Below, one piece after another: positions 16,212 to 26,044 of a stretch of DNA of 64,000 bases. Position 1 is the stretch's first letter, and each line of letters starts with the position of its first letter. This stretch comes from Corallococcus silvisoli (lineage in GTDB: Bacteria; Myxococcota; Myxococcia; Myxococcales; Myxococcaceae): contig NZ_JAAAPJ010000001.1 of the NCBI RefSeq assembly GCF_009909145.1, positions 186,001 through 250,000 on the forward strand, written 5' to 3'. The position numbers and the translations under genes are program-made. Below the pieces are notes generated by a model, which saw only the letters and a program-made list of their open reading frames with translations, had not been told where the DNA came from and made no database searches.

Positions 16212-17543
16212 TCAGACGGCGCGGGCGACGGCGAACAGGCTCATGCCCACGGGCAGCTTCACCTGGCGCTCGGCCTGGGCGAACAGGGGCGCCAGCGTGT
16301 CGTAGAGCTTGAGCTGGAGCTTGGGCACCGCGCGGCGGCGCAGGAGGCGGCTGTTGACGAACCAGCCCGGCAGGCCGACCAGGTTCATCCACTCCAGCGT
16401 GTCCACGCGGAAGCCGTTCTCCTCCAGCACCGCGCGCAGCGACTCCGGCGTGTAGCGGCGGTAGTGGCCCACCGCCTCGTCGATGGCGCCGAACAGCTGC
16501 GGCAGCGCCGGCACGAGGATGAGCACGCGGCCATCCGGCTGGAGGATCTGACGGAAGCGGCGCACCGCGGACGCGTCGTCCGGAATGTGCTCCATCACGT
16601 TGGACAGCACGATGGTGTCCAGCTTCTCCGCCTTCAGCGACTCCCAGTCCGCGAGCGCCACGTCGGACAGGTAGGGGCGCACGTGGGGCTTGCCGCGGAA
16701 GAGGTTCTTCAGGCGGTCCACGTAGAAGCGCTCCACCTCCAGCGCGACGAGCATCTCCGCGCCCGCCTCCAGCTCGCGGGTGATGGTGCCGATGCCCGCG
16801 CCAATCTCCAGCACGCGGCGGCCCATGTGCTCGCGGAAGCGGCGGCCCAGCCACTGGTTGTAGTGGGTGGCGCCGTCCATGCGCTCCAGCGTGGAGTAGC
16901 CCTCGTGCTGGTTGTCCGCGTCGTCGCGCACGGTGGCGTAGCGCACCAGCGTGCGCAGGCGGGCCAGGTGCGCGGAGGCCGGGCGGCGCGGCACGGCCTG
17001 CAGGGGCGGCAGGGACACTTCCGTGAGGCGGAAGAGCTGCGCGGCCAGCTTCACCACCAGCTCCGCGTCCACCGCGTCGTCGTCGCTGGTGAGCTGGATG
17101 GAGCGCAGCGCGTCCGTGCGGAAGGCGCGCAGGCCGGTGAGCGGATCCGCCAGGGCCACGTCGGTGACGAAGCGGGTGATGCCGCCCAGCGCGCGCTCGG
17201 CCATCATCTCCGGCGACATGCCGGGGCGGCGGCCGAAGACGCCGTCGGCGGTGTCGTCGCGCAGGGGCTGCACCAGGGCGTCGTAGGTGTCCGGCGAATA
17301 GGCGGCGTCCGGATCCTGGAGCACCGTGAGCGTGCCGGTGACGTGGGGGAGCGCGGCGCGGATCGCCGCTCCCTTGCCGCCCTGGGCGGCGAGGACGTGG
17401 ACATTGGGTCCGGGCGTGACGTCCACCGGTCCTTCACCCGCGAGGACGACCTGAGCCTGACCGGACAGGGCGTTGGCGAAGTGGGCGGCGGCGGAGGCCG
17501 TCGCCGGGGTGAAGGGGAGGACCACGGAAAGAGCAGGAACCAT
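16212..17543 (-). CDS. fused GT2-like glycosyltransferase and SAM-dependent methyltransferase
   Basis: 443 aa with two domains. Residues 1-200 are a GT-A, family-2-like fold (PALSVVLPFTPA; GGKGAAIRAALPHVTG; DPDAAYSPDTYDALVQPL; GLRAFRTDALRSI), similar to dolichyl-phosphate-sugar-synthase-type enzymes. Residues 220-443 are a class I methyltransferase with motif I RVLEIGAGIGTITREL and post-I acidic LVALEVE, and later DTIVLSNVMEHIPDD. The fusion suggests transfer of a sugar and methylation in one pathway, for example on an exported glycan. The ATG at 17543 is preceded by GGGAG; upstream in-frame sequence to 17744 is not convincing. It is transcribed divergently from wzc, sharing a 218-base gap. 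Confidence 0.8.
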   Translation of the reverse strand: MVPALSVVLPFTPATASAAAHFANALSGQAQVVLAGEGPVDVTPGPNVHVLAAQGGKGAAIRAALPHVTGTLTVLQDPDAAYSPDTYDALVQPLRDDTADGVFGRRPGMSPEMMAERALGGITRFVTDVALADPLTGLRAFRTDALRSIQLTSDDDAVDAELVVKLAAQLFRLTEVSLPPLQAVPRRPASAHLARLRTLVRYATVRDDADNQHEGYSTLERMDGATHYNQWLGRRFREHMGRRVLEIGAGIGTITRELEAGAEMLVALEVERFYVDRLKNLFRGKPHVRPYLSDVALADWESLKAEKLDTIVLSNVMEHIPDDASAVRRFRQILQPDGRVLILVPALPQLFGAIDEAVGHYRRYTPESLRAVLEENGFRVDTLEWMNLVGLPGWFVNSRLLRRRAVPKLQLKLYDTLAPLFAQAERQVKLPVGMSLFAVARAV

Positions 17544-17761
17544 GGCGCCGCTCCCTACCACAGGCGCATCCAGGGTGCGCGTTCCCGGACGGGACCGGAT
17601 GGACGAGGAGCATCCAGGCGGCGGCGGTCTGATGGACAACCCGCCCGGCCCGTTGCACGCTCCGGAGGGTATTCCCCCAGCGCGATGTGGGTGCAGGTCG
17701 GGTCCGGAGGTTTCCGGCCAGTGGAGACCGCCCGCGGCAGCCACTTCCGGAGAGACGCGAC

Positions 17762-19957
17762 GTGGAAGGTACGGTGTTGGATCCCGCCGGTGGGGCTCCC
17801 GGCGCGACGCCCGCGAGCGTGATGCACCGGGTGCGGGGCGTGTGGCGCCGGAAGTGGGTGATGTTGGGGGTGGCGCTGGCCATCACCGCGCTCACGGCCG
17901 CGTGGACGCTGCGGCAGCCGCGCATCTACGCGGCCAGCACCTCGCTCATCATCGACGTCACCGCGCCGCGCATCCTCGATGGCGAGGTGAAGGAGGTGAT
18001 GGGGGAGGAGCGCAGCAACTACTGGTTCAACAAGGAGTACTACGCCACCCAGAGTGAGATCATCACCTCGCGCGCGGTGGCCAGCCGCGTGGTGGACCGG
18101 CTGGGGCTGTCGAAGGACGCGGCCTTCCTGGGCCTGCCCGCGAACCAGGACCCGGCGGCGCGCGCGAAGGCGCTGGAGGACGCGGACGCGGTGGGCCTCC
18201 TGCGCTCGCGCATCCAGGTGGTGCCCGGCAAGGACTCGCGGGTGATGAACATCGGCGTGGAGGACGTGGACCCCGTGCGCGCGGCGCTGCTCTCCAACGA
18301 GGTGGCCGCCGCGTACATGGCGGAGAACCTGGCGCTCAAGCTGCGCACCACGGAGGAGGCCCGCACGTGGCTGGAGGGGCGGCTGGATGAGCTGGGCCGT
18401 CAATCGAAGGCCGGTGAGATGGCGGTCTACGACCTGAAGAAGGACGCGGACATGCTGTCCACGTCGCTGGAGTCGCGGCTGAGCATCGTCAGCGAGCGGA
18501 TCAACTCCTACAACCTGAAGCTCACCGAGGTGCGCACGCGCATCGCGGCGCAGCAGGCGCGCGTGGACGCCATCCACCGGCTGCGCAAGGACGCGGGCAA
18601 CACCGACGAGACGTGGGCGGAGGCGGTGCCCGGCGCCAAGGACGGGCCCATCCAGGACCTGAAGCTGCGCTACGGCGAGCAGAAGGCCGCGTGCGCGGAG
18701 CTGTCCGAGCGCTACCTGCCGGAGCACCCGAAGCTGCTGGAGTGCAACCGCAAGCTGGAGGTCGTGCGCGACGACCTGCTCAAGAGCCTGACCAACGTGG
18801 TGCGCTCGGCGGAGACGCAGCTGGCGGAGGCGCAGGGCGAGGAGCGCAACCTCAACAAGCTCCTGGATGAAACCAAGGCCGAGGCCTTCCTGGTGAACAA
18901 GAAGGCCATCGAGTACGGGCGGCTCCAGCGCGAGTCGGACAACAACCAGCGCCTGTATGAGCTGGTGCTCAAGCGGCTGAAGGACATCGAGCTGTCGGGC
19001 CTGCTGCGCACCAGCAACGTGCGCGTGCTGGACGCCGCGCAGCCGGTGATGGTGCCGGTGCGGCCGCACGTGCGGCGCAACCTGCTGGTGGGCTGGGTGA
19101 TGGGGCTCCTCCTGGGCCTGGGCGTGGCGCTGTTCCTGGAGATGCTGGAGAACAGCGTCACCTCGCAGTCCGACGTGGAGGAGGTGCTGGGCCTGGCGTT
19201 CCTGGGCGTGGTGCCGCGCATGGAGGCGGTGCGGGAGCCGCGCGAGCGCGACCTGTACGTGCACCGCGCGCCGCGCTCGGCGGTGGCGGAGTGCTGCCGC
19301 GCGGTGCGCACCAACCTGCTGTTCATGTCGCCGGACCACCCCTGCAAGACGCTGGTGGTGACGTCCAGCGGTCCGCAGGAGGGCAAGTCCACCACCTGCA
19401 TCAACCTGGGCGTGGCCATGGCCCAGAGCGGCAACCGCGTGTTGCTGCTGGACACGGACATGCGAAGGCCCCGGCTGCACCGCGCGTTCGGCGTGCCCAA
19501 CGACCTGGGCATCAGCTCGCTGGTGGTGGGCGAGGGCTCGCTGGACAAGGCGGTGAAGAGCACGGAGGTGCCCAACCTCTTCGTGCTGCCGTGTGGGCCG
19601 CTGCCGCCCAACCCCGCGGAGCTGTTGCACACGCGCGCCTTCGCGGAGCTCCTGCGCACGGCGGCGGAGAAGTTCGACCGCATCATCCTGGACAGCCCGC
19701 CGCTCAACGCGGTGGTGGACGCCGCAGTGCTGGCCACGCAGGCGGACGGCGTGGTGATGGTGCTCAAGGCGGGGCGCACGGACCGCGGTGCCGCGAAGCG
19801 CGCGCTGCGCTCGCTGGCGGACGTGCAGGCCCGGATGTTCGGCGCCATCCTCAACGACGTGGACCTGCGCCAGCCGCGCTACGGCGACACGTACCTGGGC
19901 TACCAGGGCTATGGCCCGACGCAGGACGAGCCGAAGGGCGGGGTGGCGCCGTCGTGA
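17762..19957 (+). CDS. wzc: polysaccharide co-polymerase and BY-type tyrosine kinase (Wzc)
   Basis: 731 aa. The N-terminal Wzz domain lies between two membrane helices (first near residues 33-50, second near 440-460), with a coiled-coil periplasmic part between them. It is fused to a cytosolic BY-kinase. Walker A SSGPQEGKSTT is near residue 537, Walker A' VLLLDTDMRRP near 561 and Walker B DRIILDSPP near 640. The C-terminus carries a short tyrosine cluster (RYGDTYLGYQGYG). Such proteins control chain length and export of Wzx/Wzy-made polysaccharide by cycles of autophosphorylation. The GTG at 17762 is chosen for its GGAGAG ribosome site and because homology starts after it. The next gene overlaps by GTGA. 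No cognate phosphatase or Wza-type outer-membrane gene is in the window. Confidence 0.88.
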   Translation: MEGTVLDPAGGAPGATPASVMHRVRGVWRRKWVMLGVALAITALTAAWTLRQPRIYAASTSLIIDVTAPRILDGEVKEVMGEERSNYWFNKEYYATQSEIITSRAVASRVVDRLGLSKDAAFLGLPANQDPAARAKALEDADAVGLLRSRIQVVPGKDSRVMNIGVEDVDPVRAALLSNEVAAAYMAENLALKLRTTEEARTWLEGRLDELGRQSKAGEMAVYDLKKDADMLSTSLESRLSIVSERINSYNLKLTEVRTRIAAQQARVDAIHRLRKDAGNTDETWAEAVPGAKDGPIQDLKLRYGEQKAACAELSERYLPEHPKLLECNRKLEVVRDDLLKSLTNVVRSAETQLAEAQGEERNLNKLLDETKAEAFLVNKKAIEYGRLQRESDNNQRLYELVLKRLKDIELSGLLRTSNVRVLDAAQPVMVPVRPHVRRNLLVGWVMGLLLGLGVALFLEMLENSVTSQSDVEEVLGLAFLGVVPRMEAVREPRERDLYVHRAPRSAVAECCRAVRTNLLFMSPDHPCKTLVVTSSGPQEGKSTTCINLGVAMAQSGNRVLLLDTDMRRPRLHRAFGVPNDLGISSLVVGEGSLDKAVKSTEVPNLFVLPCGPLPPNPAELLHTRAFAELLRTAAEKFDRIILDSPPLNAVVDAAVLATQADGVVMVLKAGRTDRGAAKRALRSLADVQARMFGAILNDVDLRQPRYGDTYLGYQGYGPTQDEPKGGVAPS

Positions 19958-21195
19958 CGGGCGCGGGCCTGCGGGTGCTGCACCTGGGGAAGTTCTACCC
20001 GCCCGCCTCCGGTGGAATGGAGGCGCACGTGCGCACGCTGGCGAAGGCGCAGGCCGCGCTGGGCGCGCAGGTGGAGGTGCTGTGCGCGAACCACTCGGTG
20101 GATGGCACCGGCACCAGCCACGAGTTCCACGGCCGCAGTCCCACCCGGGAGGACTGGGATGGTCCGGTGCGCGTGGTGCGCCTGGGCCGGCTGGCGTCCG
20201 TGGCCCGCATGGATGTGATGCCGTCGCTGCCCTTCGTGCTGCGGCGTGCGCTGGCGCGGGGCGTGGACGTGGTGCACCTGCATGTGCCCAACCCGAGCAT
20301 GGTGCTGGCGCTGGATGCCGTGCCGCGCCTGCCCCCGGTGGTGGTGACGCACCAGAGCGACATCATCCGCCAGAAGGTCGCGGGCGCGCTCTTCCGGCCG
20401 TTCGAGTGGATGTTGTACTCGCGCGCCGCGCGGCTGCTGGCCACGAGCGAGGCGTACGTGCGCGGCTCGTCGCTGCTCTCCACGTTCAGGTCGAAGGTGC
20501 GGGTGTTGCCGCTGGGCATCGAGCTGGAGGCATACCTGCACCCGTCCACGGAGGCCCGCGAAGCCCAGGCCCGCTGGACGGCGGAGGCCGCGGGCGGGCC
20601 GCTGTGGCTGATGGTGGGGCGGCTCGTCTACTACAAGGGACTGTTCACGGCGCTGGATGCGCTGGTGCACGCGCCGGGCAGGCTCGTCATCGTGGGCGAG
20701 GGACCGCTGGCGGAGGAGGGACGTGCGCGGGCCCGCGCGCTGGGCATCGAGGCGCGCGTGACGTGGGCGGGCTATCTGTCGCCGGATGCGCTCGCGGGCG
20801 CGTACCGGGCCGCCACCGCGCTGTGGTTCCCGAGCAACGCGCGCAGCGAGGCGTATGGCCTGTCGCAGGTGGAGGCGCTGGCCAGTGGGCTGCCCGTCAT
20901 CAACACCGCGGTCCCGGATTCGGGCGTGGCGTGGGTGAGCCTCCACGAGCGCACCGGGCTCACGGTGCCGGTGGGGGATGCGCGGGCCCTCGCGGCGGCG
21001 GCGCGCCGGCTGGTGGAGGAGCCGGGCCTTCGGGAGCGGCTGGGGCGTGGAGCGCGGGAGCGGGCGCTAGGTGAGTTCGGCCACGACGTGATGGCGTCGC
21101 GCAGCCTGGAGTTGTACGCGGAGGCGCTTGGACGTCAGCCCCTGGCGGAGGTCCGGCCGGGTGCGTCCGTCCGGCACGTCGCGGGTGGGAGCTGA
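19954..21195 (+). CDS. GT4-family glycosyltransferase
   Basis: 413 aa GT-B enzyme. The N-terminal acceptor domain starts LRVLHLGKFYPPASGGMEAH, the usual GT4 opening with a Gly-rich loop. The donor domain has WLMVGRLVYYKG and the E-x7-E motif in RSEAYGLSQVEALASG. It probably adds one nucleotide-sugar residue to the lipid-linked repeat unit at the cytosolic membrane face. The GTG start overlaps the wzc stop (GTGA), so the two are translationally coupled. The donor sugar cannot be read from the sequence. Confidence 0.85.
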   Translation: MTGAGLRVLHLGKFYPPASGGMEAHVRTLAKAQAALGAQVEVLCANHSVDGTGTSHEFHGRSPTREDWDGPVRVVRLGRLASVARMDVMPSLPFVLRRALARGVDVVHLHVPNPSMVLALDAVPRLPPVVVTHQSDIIRQKVAGALFRPFEWMLYSRAARLLATSEAYVRGSSLLSTFRSKVRVLPLGIELEAYLHPSTEAREAQARWTAEAAGGPLWLMVGRLVYYKGLFTALDALVHAPGRLVIVGEGPLAEEGRARARALGIEARVTWAGYLSPDALAGAYRAATALWFPSNARSEAYGLSQVEALASGLPVINTAVPDSGVAWVSLHERTGLTVPVGDARALAAAARRLVEEPGLRERLGRGARERALGEFGHDVMASRSLELYAEALGRQPLAEVRPGASVRHVAGGS

Positions 21196-21205
21196 AGGTC
21201 CGCCC

Positions 21206-22330
21206 ATGCGCGTGCTGCATGTGTCCAGCGGCAACCTGTACGGCGGCGTCGAGACACTGCTGCGCACGCTCGCGCTCGCCGGGACAAACCGGCGCGGCGG
21301 CGCGGAGCACGCATTCGCGCTGTGCTTCGAGGGGCGTATCGCGGAGGAGCTTCGCGCGGCGGGCGCTTCCTTGACGTTGCTGGGCCCCGCGAAGGTGAGC
21401 CGTCCGTGGCGGGTCTGGGAGGCACGCCGCGCGCTGATGGCGCTGCTGAAGCGCGAGGCGTTCGACGCGGTGGTGTGTCACGCGGCATGGCCGCAGGCGC
21501 TCTTCGGTCCGGTGGCGCGCACGGCCGGGGTGCCGCTCGTCTTCTTCCAGCATGACGCCCTCACGGGTGAGCACTGGGCGGAGCGCTGGGCGCGCGTCAC
21601 CGCTCCGGAGCTGGTGCTGTGCAACAGCCGATACACCGCGAGCACCTTGCCGAGGGTGTATCCGCGCACGCCGTGGCGCGTGCTTCATCCGCCTGTCTCG
21701 GATGGGGGCGCGGGGCTCACTCCTTCCGAGCGCGCCTCTCTGCGGGCCGAGCTGGGCGCGGACGCGGAGGAGGTCGTCATCGTCCACGCCAGCCGCATGC
21801 AGGAGTGGAAGGGACAGCGGCTGCTGCTGGAGGCCCTGGGGCGGTTGCGGCAGGTGCCTCGCTGGAAGGCGTGGCTCGTGGGGGGCGCACAACGTCCGGA
21901 AGAGGCCGCGTACGAAGCGGGCTTGAAGGCGCAGGCCGTGGGCCTGGGGCTCGGTGAGCGGGTGCGCTTCCTGGGCCAGCGCTCGGACGTGCCCCGGCTG
22001 CTTCGCGCGGCGGAGGTGCATTGTCAGCCCAACACGGGGCCAGAGCCGTTCGGACTGGCGTTCGTCGAGGCGCTGTACGCAGGGCTTCCGGTGGTCACCA
22101 CCTCTCTCGGGGGGCCGCTGGAGATCGTCGACGCGTCGTGCGGCGTGCTCGTGCCGCCGAAGCCCGAGGCGCTGGCCCGCGCGCTGCTCGCGTTGATTCA
22201 GGATGGGGACGTTCGGCGGACCCTGGGCGCCGGCGGGCCCGCGCGCGCCTCGAAGCTCAGCGCCCCGGCCGCGTTCCTGGAGGGACTGGAGCACGCGGTG
22301 CGCTCCGTGGCTCGGGAGCGTGCTCCGTGA
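21206..22330 (+). CDS. GT4-family glycosyltransferase
   Basis: 374 aa GT-B enzyme that opens with MRVLHVSSGNLYGGVETLL and carries VVIVHASRMQEWKGQ and the E-x7-E motif PEPFGLAFVEALYAG. The ATG at 21206 follows the previous stop by 10 bases; an upstream in-frame ATG at 21128 overlaps the preceding gene and lacks homology. The 3' end overlaps the polymerase-like gene by GTGA. It acts in assembly of the polysaccharide repeat, with donor and acceptor unknown. Confidence 0.85.
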   Translation: MRVLHVSSGNLYGGVETLLRTLALAGTNRRGGAEHAFALCFEGRIAEELRAAGASLTLLGPAKVSRPWRVWEARRALMALLKREAFDAVVCHAAWPQALFGPVARTAGVPLVFFQHDALTGEHWAERWARVTAPELVLCNSRYTASTLPRVYPRTPWRVLHPPVSDGGAGLTPSERASLRAELGADAEEVVIVHASRMQEWKGQRLLLEALGRLRQVPRWKAWLVGGAQRPEEAAYEAGLKAQAVGLGLGERVRFLGQRSDVPRLLRAAEVHCQPNTGPEPFGLAFVEALYAGLPVVTTSLGGPLEIVDASCGVLVPPKPEALARALLALIQDGDVRRTLGAGGPARASKLSAPAAFLEGLEHAVRSVARERAP

Positions 22331-23784
22331 AGGGAACACGCTTCGCTTCCATGCCTCGCCCCCAGCTCCGGGGACCTGGCGTGCTGCACTCGCGCTATGT
22401 GCGCCGCGCGCTGGAGCCCGTGGCTCGGGCGGCACCCACGCCCGCCTCCGCGCCCACGGGGTTGCTGGGCTCAGGCCGGCTGGTGGTGGCCTTCATCGTG
22501 CTGCTCTTCGTCTGCCAGCTCGCGCTGCTGGTGGAGGCGCTGGCGCCGGTGCGTGTGGTGTTCCGCATCCTGGCGTTCGGCACGAGCCTCGCGCTGCTGG
22601 CGCTGGCGAAGGGGCCTCGGCTCAAGCACCCGGCGAAGCCCTTCCTGCTGGCCTCCGCGGGGCTCACCGCGCTGAACTTCTTCCACCCGGGGACCAACAG
22701 TCCGCTCGCCGCGGCAGCGCAGCTCGGCATCCAGGTGTCCGTGTTCGCGCCGCTGTTCTGGGCGAGCCGCCTGCGCATCGACGCGAAGATGTTCGGGCGC
22801 GTGGTCCTGCTGCTCTTCCTGTTCAACATGGCGAGCGCCGCGCTGGGCATCCTCCAGGTGTCCTTCCCCGGCCGCTTCCAGCCCGCGCTGTCCGCCATCG
22901 TGGAGAGCCAGGGCGAAGGCTACGTGCGCAGCCTTCAGTTCGAGACCGCGAGCGGTGAGCGGGTGTTCCGCCCCATGGGGCTGACGGATGTCCCGGGCGG
23001 AGCCTCCACGGGCGCCTTCTACGCCGTGCTGCTCGGCGGCGCGCTCCTGCTCAGCCGCGAGGGATTGCTCAAGAAGGGGCTGGGCGCGGCGGGCATCGGC
23101 ATCGGGTTGAGCTGCCTGTACCTGGGACAGGTCCGCGTCGCGGCCGTGACGCTGCTGGTGTGCATGGCCGCCATGGGGCTGGTGCTCACCGTGAGTGGCC
23201 GGTGGGTGCGCCTCATGGCGCTGGCCGGCGTCGTGGGCGGCTTCGCGGTGGTGGCCTTTGGTTGGGCGGTCGCCGTCGGCGGCGACGCGGTGCTCTCGCG
23301 GTGGAGCACGCTCACCGCATCCGGGCCCTCGCAGGTGTATCAGGCCAACCGGGGCCGCTTCCTCGACAGCACCTTCGAGGAGGTCCTTCCGGAGTTCCCG
23401 CTGGGCGCGGGCCTGGGCCGCTACGGCATGGCCAACGCCTACTTCGGCGACAACAGCGACCGCGCCAACCCGCCGCTCTGGGCGGAGATTCAGTGGACGG
23501 CCTGGGCCTACGACGGCGGATGGCTGGGGCTCGTCTGCTACCCGCTCGCGCTGTTGGCGACGCTGGGGTGGGGCTTCCAGGTGGCCCGGCGCCGCGATGA
23601 CTCGCAGGGCGAGTTCTGGCTCTGGGGCAGCCTCCTCTTCGCGTACGACCTGGGCGCGCTGGCCCAGACCTTCAGCTATCAATTCTTCATGAGCCAGATG
23701 GGCATGGAGTTCTGGCTGCTCAACGCGGCCTTCTTCAGTGCGTACTGGAACCGGAATGCGGCCGTACACCCTCATCGCCGGTGA
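22327..23784 (+). CDS. O-antigen polymerase/ligase-like membrane protein (Wzy candidate)
   Basis: 485 aa with about 10-12 membrane helices and a large loop at roughly residues 190-230 and 320-390, the layout of the Wzy_C/O-antigen ligase superfamily. A loop reads GRFLDSTFEEVLPEFPLGAG and continues GLGRYG, resembling the conserved segment that ends with a periplasmic catalytic loop. It would polymerise repeat units flipped by Wzx. The GTG at 22327 overlaps the preceding stop (GTGA); the ATG at 22351 is an alternative. A second polymerase-like gene lies at 40370, so which one serves this glycan is open. Confidence 0.7.
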   Translation: MKGTRFASMPRPQLRGPGVLHSRYVRRALEPVARAAPTPASAPTGLLGSGRLVVAFIVLLFVCQLALLVEALAPVRVVFRILAFGTSLALLALAKGPRLKHPAKPFLLASAGLTALNFFHPGTNSPLAAAAQLGIQVSVFAPLFWASRLRIDAKMFGRVVLLLFLFNMASAALGILQVSFPGRFQPALSAIVESQGEGYVRSLQFETASGERVFRPMGLTDVPGGASTGAFYAVLLGGALLLSREGLLKKGLGAAGIGIGLSCLYLGQVRVAAVTLLVCMAAMGLVLTVSGRWVRLMALAGVVGGFAVVAFGWAVAVGGDAVLSRWSTLTASGPSQVYQANRGRFLDSTFEEVLPEFPLGAGLGRYGMANAYFGDNSDRANPPLWAEIQWTAWAYDGGWLGLVCYPLALLATLGWGFQVARRRDDSQGEFWLWGSLLFAYDLGALAQTFSYQFFMSQMGMEFWLLNAAFFSAYWNRNAAVHPHRR

Positions 23785-24889
23785 CTTCGTGTCCACCGGA
23801 GGCATGGACCGCGCGAACCTCGCGCTGGCGGACTGGCTCGCGCGCCAGGGCGGGCCGGTGCGGCTGGTGGCGTATCGGGTGGAGGACTCGCTCCTGCGCT
23901 ACCCCAACGTGCGCTTCGTCCGCGTGCCCAAGCCCGCGAATGCGTACCTCCTGGGTGAGCCGCTGCTCGACGCGGTGGGGCGCTTCTGGGCCGCGCGCAC
24001 GCTGGCGCAAGGGGGGCAGGTGGTGGCCAACGGCGGCAACTGCGAGGTGCCCGCCGCCAACTGGGTCCACTACGTCCACGGCGCGCATGCCCCCGAGCCC
24101 GTCGGGAATCCCCTGCGCCGGCTCAAGGGACACGTGAGCCACCGCGTGTATCTGCGCCGCGAACAACGCGCGCTGCGCCGCGCACGCATCATCCTCGCGA
24201 ACTCGGAGCGCACGCGGCAGGACCTGCTGGCCGCGACGGGCGTGGACGCCTCCCGCGTCCACGTCGTGTACCTGGGCGGCGACCCCGCGCGCTTCGCGTC
24301 CACGTCTCCCGAGCTCCGCCGCGAGGCCCGGGCGTCGCTGGGCTGGTCCGCCGAACGGCGCGTGGCGCTGTTCGTGGGCGCGCTGGGCGACCGGCGCAAG
24401 GGCTTCGACACGCTCTTCCAGGCCTGGGCGCGCCTGTGCTCGCGGCCTGAGTGGGACGTGGACTTGTGCGTGGTGGGGACGGGCGCGCAACGCGAGACCT
24501 GGGAGCGCGCCGCGCGCGAGCAGGGGCTGGACGGACGGATCCGCTTCCTGGGCTTCCGTGAAGACGTGCCTCGCCTGCTGGCCGCCGCGGATCTGCTCGT
24601 GTCACCCACGCGCTATGAGTCCTATGGGCTGGGCGTGCACGAGGCGCTGTGCGTGGGCATCCCCGCGCTGGTGAGCCGTTCGGCGGGCGTGGCGGAGCGC
24701 TATCCGCCTTCGCTCCAGGGGTTGCTGCTGGAAGACCCCGAGGACGTGGCGGAGCTGGTGCGGCGCCTGGAGTCATGGCGAGCCCAGGGCGGGGAGTGGA
24801 TGCCCGGCGTGGCCGCGCTGTCGTCGGAGCTTCGGGCCTGGACGTGGGACGCCATGGCGGCGGCGGTGGTGGCGCGGCTGGAGGCGTGA
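23756..24889 (+). CDS. GT4-family glycosyltransferase
   Basis: 377 aa GT-B enzyme. The N-terminus reads MRPYTLIAGDFVSTGGMDRA, the donor domain has RVALFVGALGDRRKGFDT, and the E-x7-E motif is RYESYGLGVHEALCVG. The ATG at 23756 lies 29 bases inside the end of the polymerase-like gene, indicating coupling. It is the last gene of the plus-strand operon that began with wzc, and it ends 3 bases from the convergent GT gene at 24893. Confidence 0.85.
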   Translation: MRPYTLIAGDFVSTGGMDRANLALADWLARQGGPVRLVAYRVEDSLLRYPNVRFVRVPKPANAYLLGEPLLDAVGRFWAARTLAQGGQVVANGGNCEVPAANWVHYVHGAHAPEPVGNPLRRLKGHVSHRVYLRREQRALRRARIILANSERTRQDLLAATGVDASRVHVVYLGGDPARFASTSPELRREARASLGWSAERRVALFVGALGDRRKGFDTLFQAWARLCSRPEWDVDLCVVGTGAQRETWERAAREQGLDGRIRFLGFREDVPRLLAAADLLVSPTRYESYGLGVHEALCVGIPALVSRSAGVAERYPPSLQGLLLEDPEDVAELVRRLESWRAQGGEWMPGVAALSSELRAWTWDAMAAAVVARLEA

Positions 24890-24892
24890 GCT

Positions 24893-26044
24893 TCAGGTGC
24901 CCCGCTGGAGCACCTGCTCGAAGAAGTCGAGGTGCGCCCGGGCAACCACCGGCCATGCGAAGCGAGACGTCGCGCGCTCGCGGCCCCTCGCGGCCAGCTC
25001 CTGGCGCAGGGCGGGGCTCTCCAACAGCTCCGCGAGCGCGGCGGTCCACGCGTTGCCATCCGCCTCCGGAAGGATTCGACCGGCGTCCCCCACGGTGTGC
25101 GGAATCTCTCCCGAGTCACTGGCGAACACGGGCACGCCACACGCGAAGGCCTCCGCGAGCATCCGGCCGAACTGCTCCTTCCACGCGGGCGTCGTCTGGC
25201 TGGGCGCGCAGAGCACGTCCATCGCGTTGAGCGCGCGAGGGACCTCCGCGTGCTTGACGCCCGTGACGATGCGCACGGAATCTCCATGGCGCTCCGCCCA
25301 TGCGCGCAGCTCTCCTTCCATGGGGCCGCCACCGACGAAGAGGGCACGCCACGGAGTGCGCAGGGCGTCGAGCGCGCCCATGAGCAGGCGCAGGCCCTTC
25401 TCCGGAACGAAGCGCCCCAGGCAGCCCACCACGGGAGGTCCTTCGTGCTTCCAGCCGAGGCCCTCGCGGAAGGCGCGGCCTGCTTCAGGCGATGGCTGGA
25501 AGTGCTCCACGTCCACTCCCACGGGGATGAAGCGCGAGGGACGCAGCGCATAGCCGGGCCGGGCGAGGAGCGTGTCGTGTACGGTCTGGCCCCAGGCGAT
25601 CCACCCCGCGGCGCGGCGCACCACGAAACGCTCGGCCTGCGCGAAGGGTGGGGGATAGCGCTTGGCCAGGTTCTGGAACGTGCAGAAGACGAGCGGCACG
25701 TGGCGCGGTGTCAGCAGCGCCACCTCCAGGCCCGAGAACACATAGGGCTCCTCCCATGCGTGCACCAGATCCACGCCGTCCGACAGCCGTGCGCGCAGCT
25801 CGGGTCCGTAGACGAAGCCGTGCAGGGAGCGGCTGAAGAAGACGCGCACGGCCTCCAGGTTCACGGACTCGGTGGCGTCGCGCTGGAGCACCAGCGGGCC
25901 CAGATCCCCATGGAAGGCGCGAGGCGCCACGGCGGTGACATCCCAGCGGCCCGCTCCCACGCGGGTCATCTCGTTGGCCAGCCGCCGGTTGAGGGTGACG
26001 ACATACGAGTGCGAGACGGTGACGAGCTTCCAGGGGCGCTTCAT
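24893..26044 (-). CDS. GT4-family glycosyltransferase
   Basis: 383 aa GT-B enzyme. It opens MKRPWKLVTVSHSYVVTLNR; donor-domain motifs are PPVVGCLGRFVPEKGLRLL and the E-x7-E in WKEQFGRMLAEAFACG. The C-terminal part is similar to phosphatidylinositol-mannosyltransferase-like enzymes. The ATG at 26044 overlaps the stop of the upstream GT gene (ATGA). It is the last gene of the minus-strand flippase operon. The longer open frame to 26449 is out-of-frame overlap with the previous gene and was discarded. Confidence 0.85.
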   Translation of the reverse strand: MKRPWKLVTVSHSYVVTLNRRLANEMTRVGAGRWDVTAVAPRAFHGDLGPLVLQRDATESVNLEAVRVFFSRSLHGFVYGPELRARLSDGVDLVHAWEEPYVFSGLEVALLTPRHVPLVFCTFQNLAKRYPPPFAQAERFVVRRAAGWIAWGQTVHDTLLARPGYALRPSRFIPVGVDVEHFQPSPEAGRAFREGLGWKHEGPPVVGCLGRFVPEKGLRLLMGALDALRTPWRALFVGGGPMEGELRAWAERHGDSVRIVTGVKHAEVPRALNAMDVLCAPSQTTPAWKEQFGRMLAEAFACGVPVFASDSGEIPHTVGDAGRILPEADGNAWTAALAELLESPALRQELAARGRERATSRFAWPVVARAHLDFFEQVLQRGT

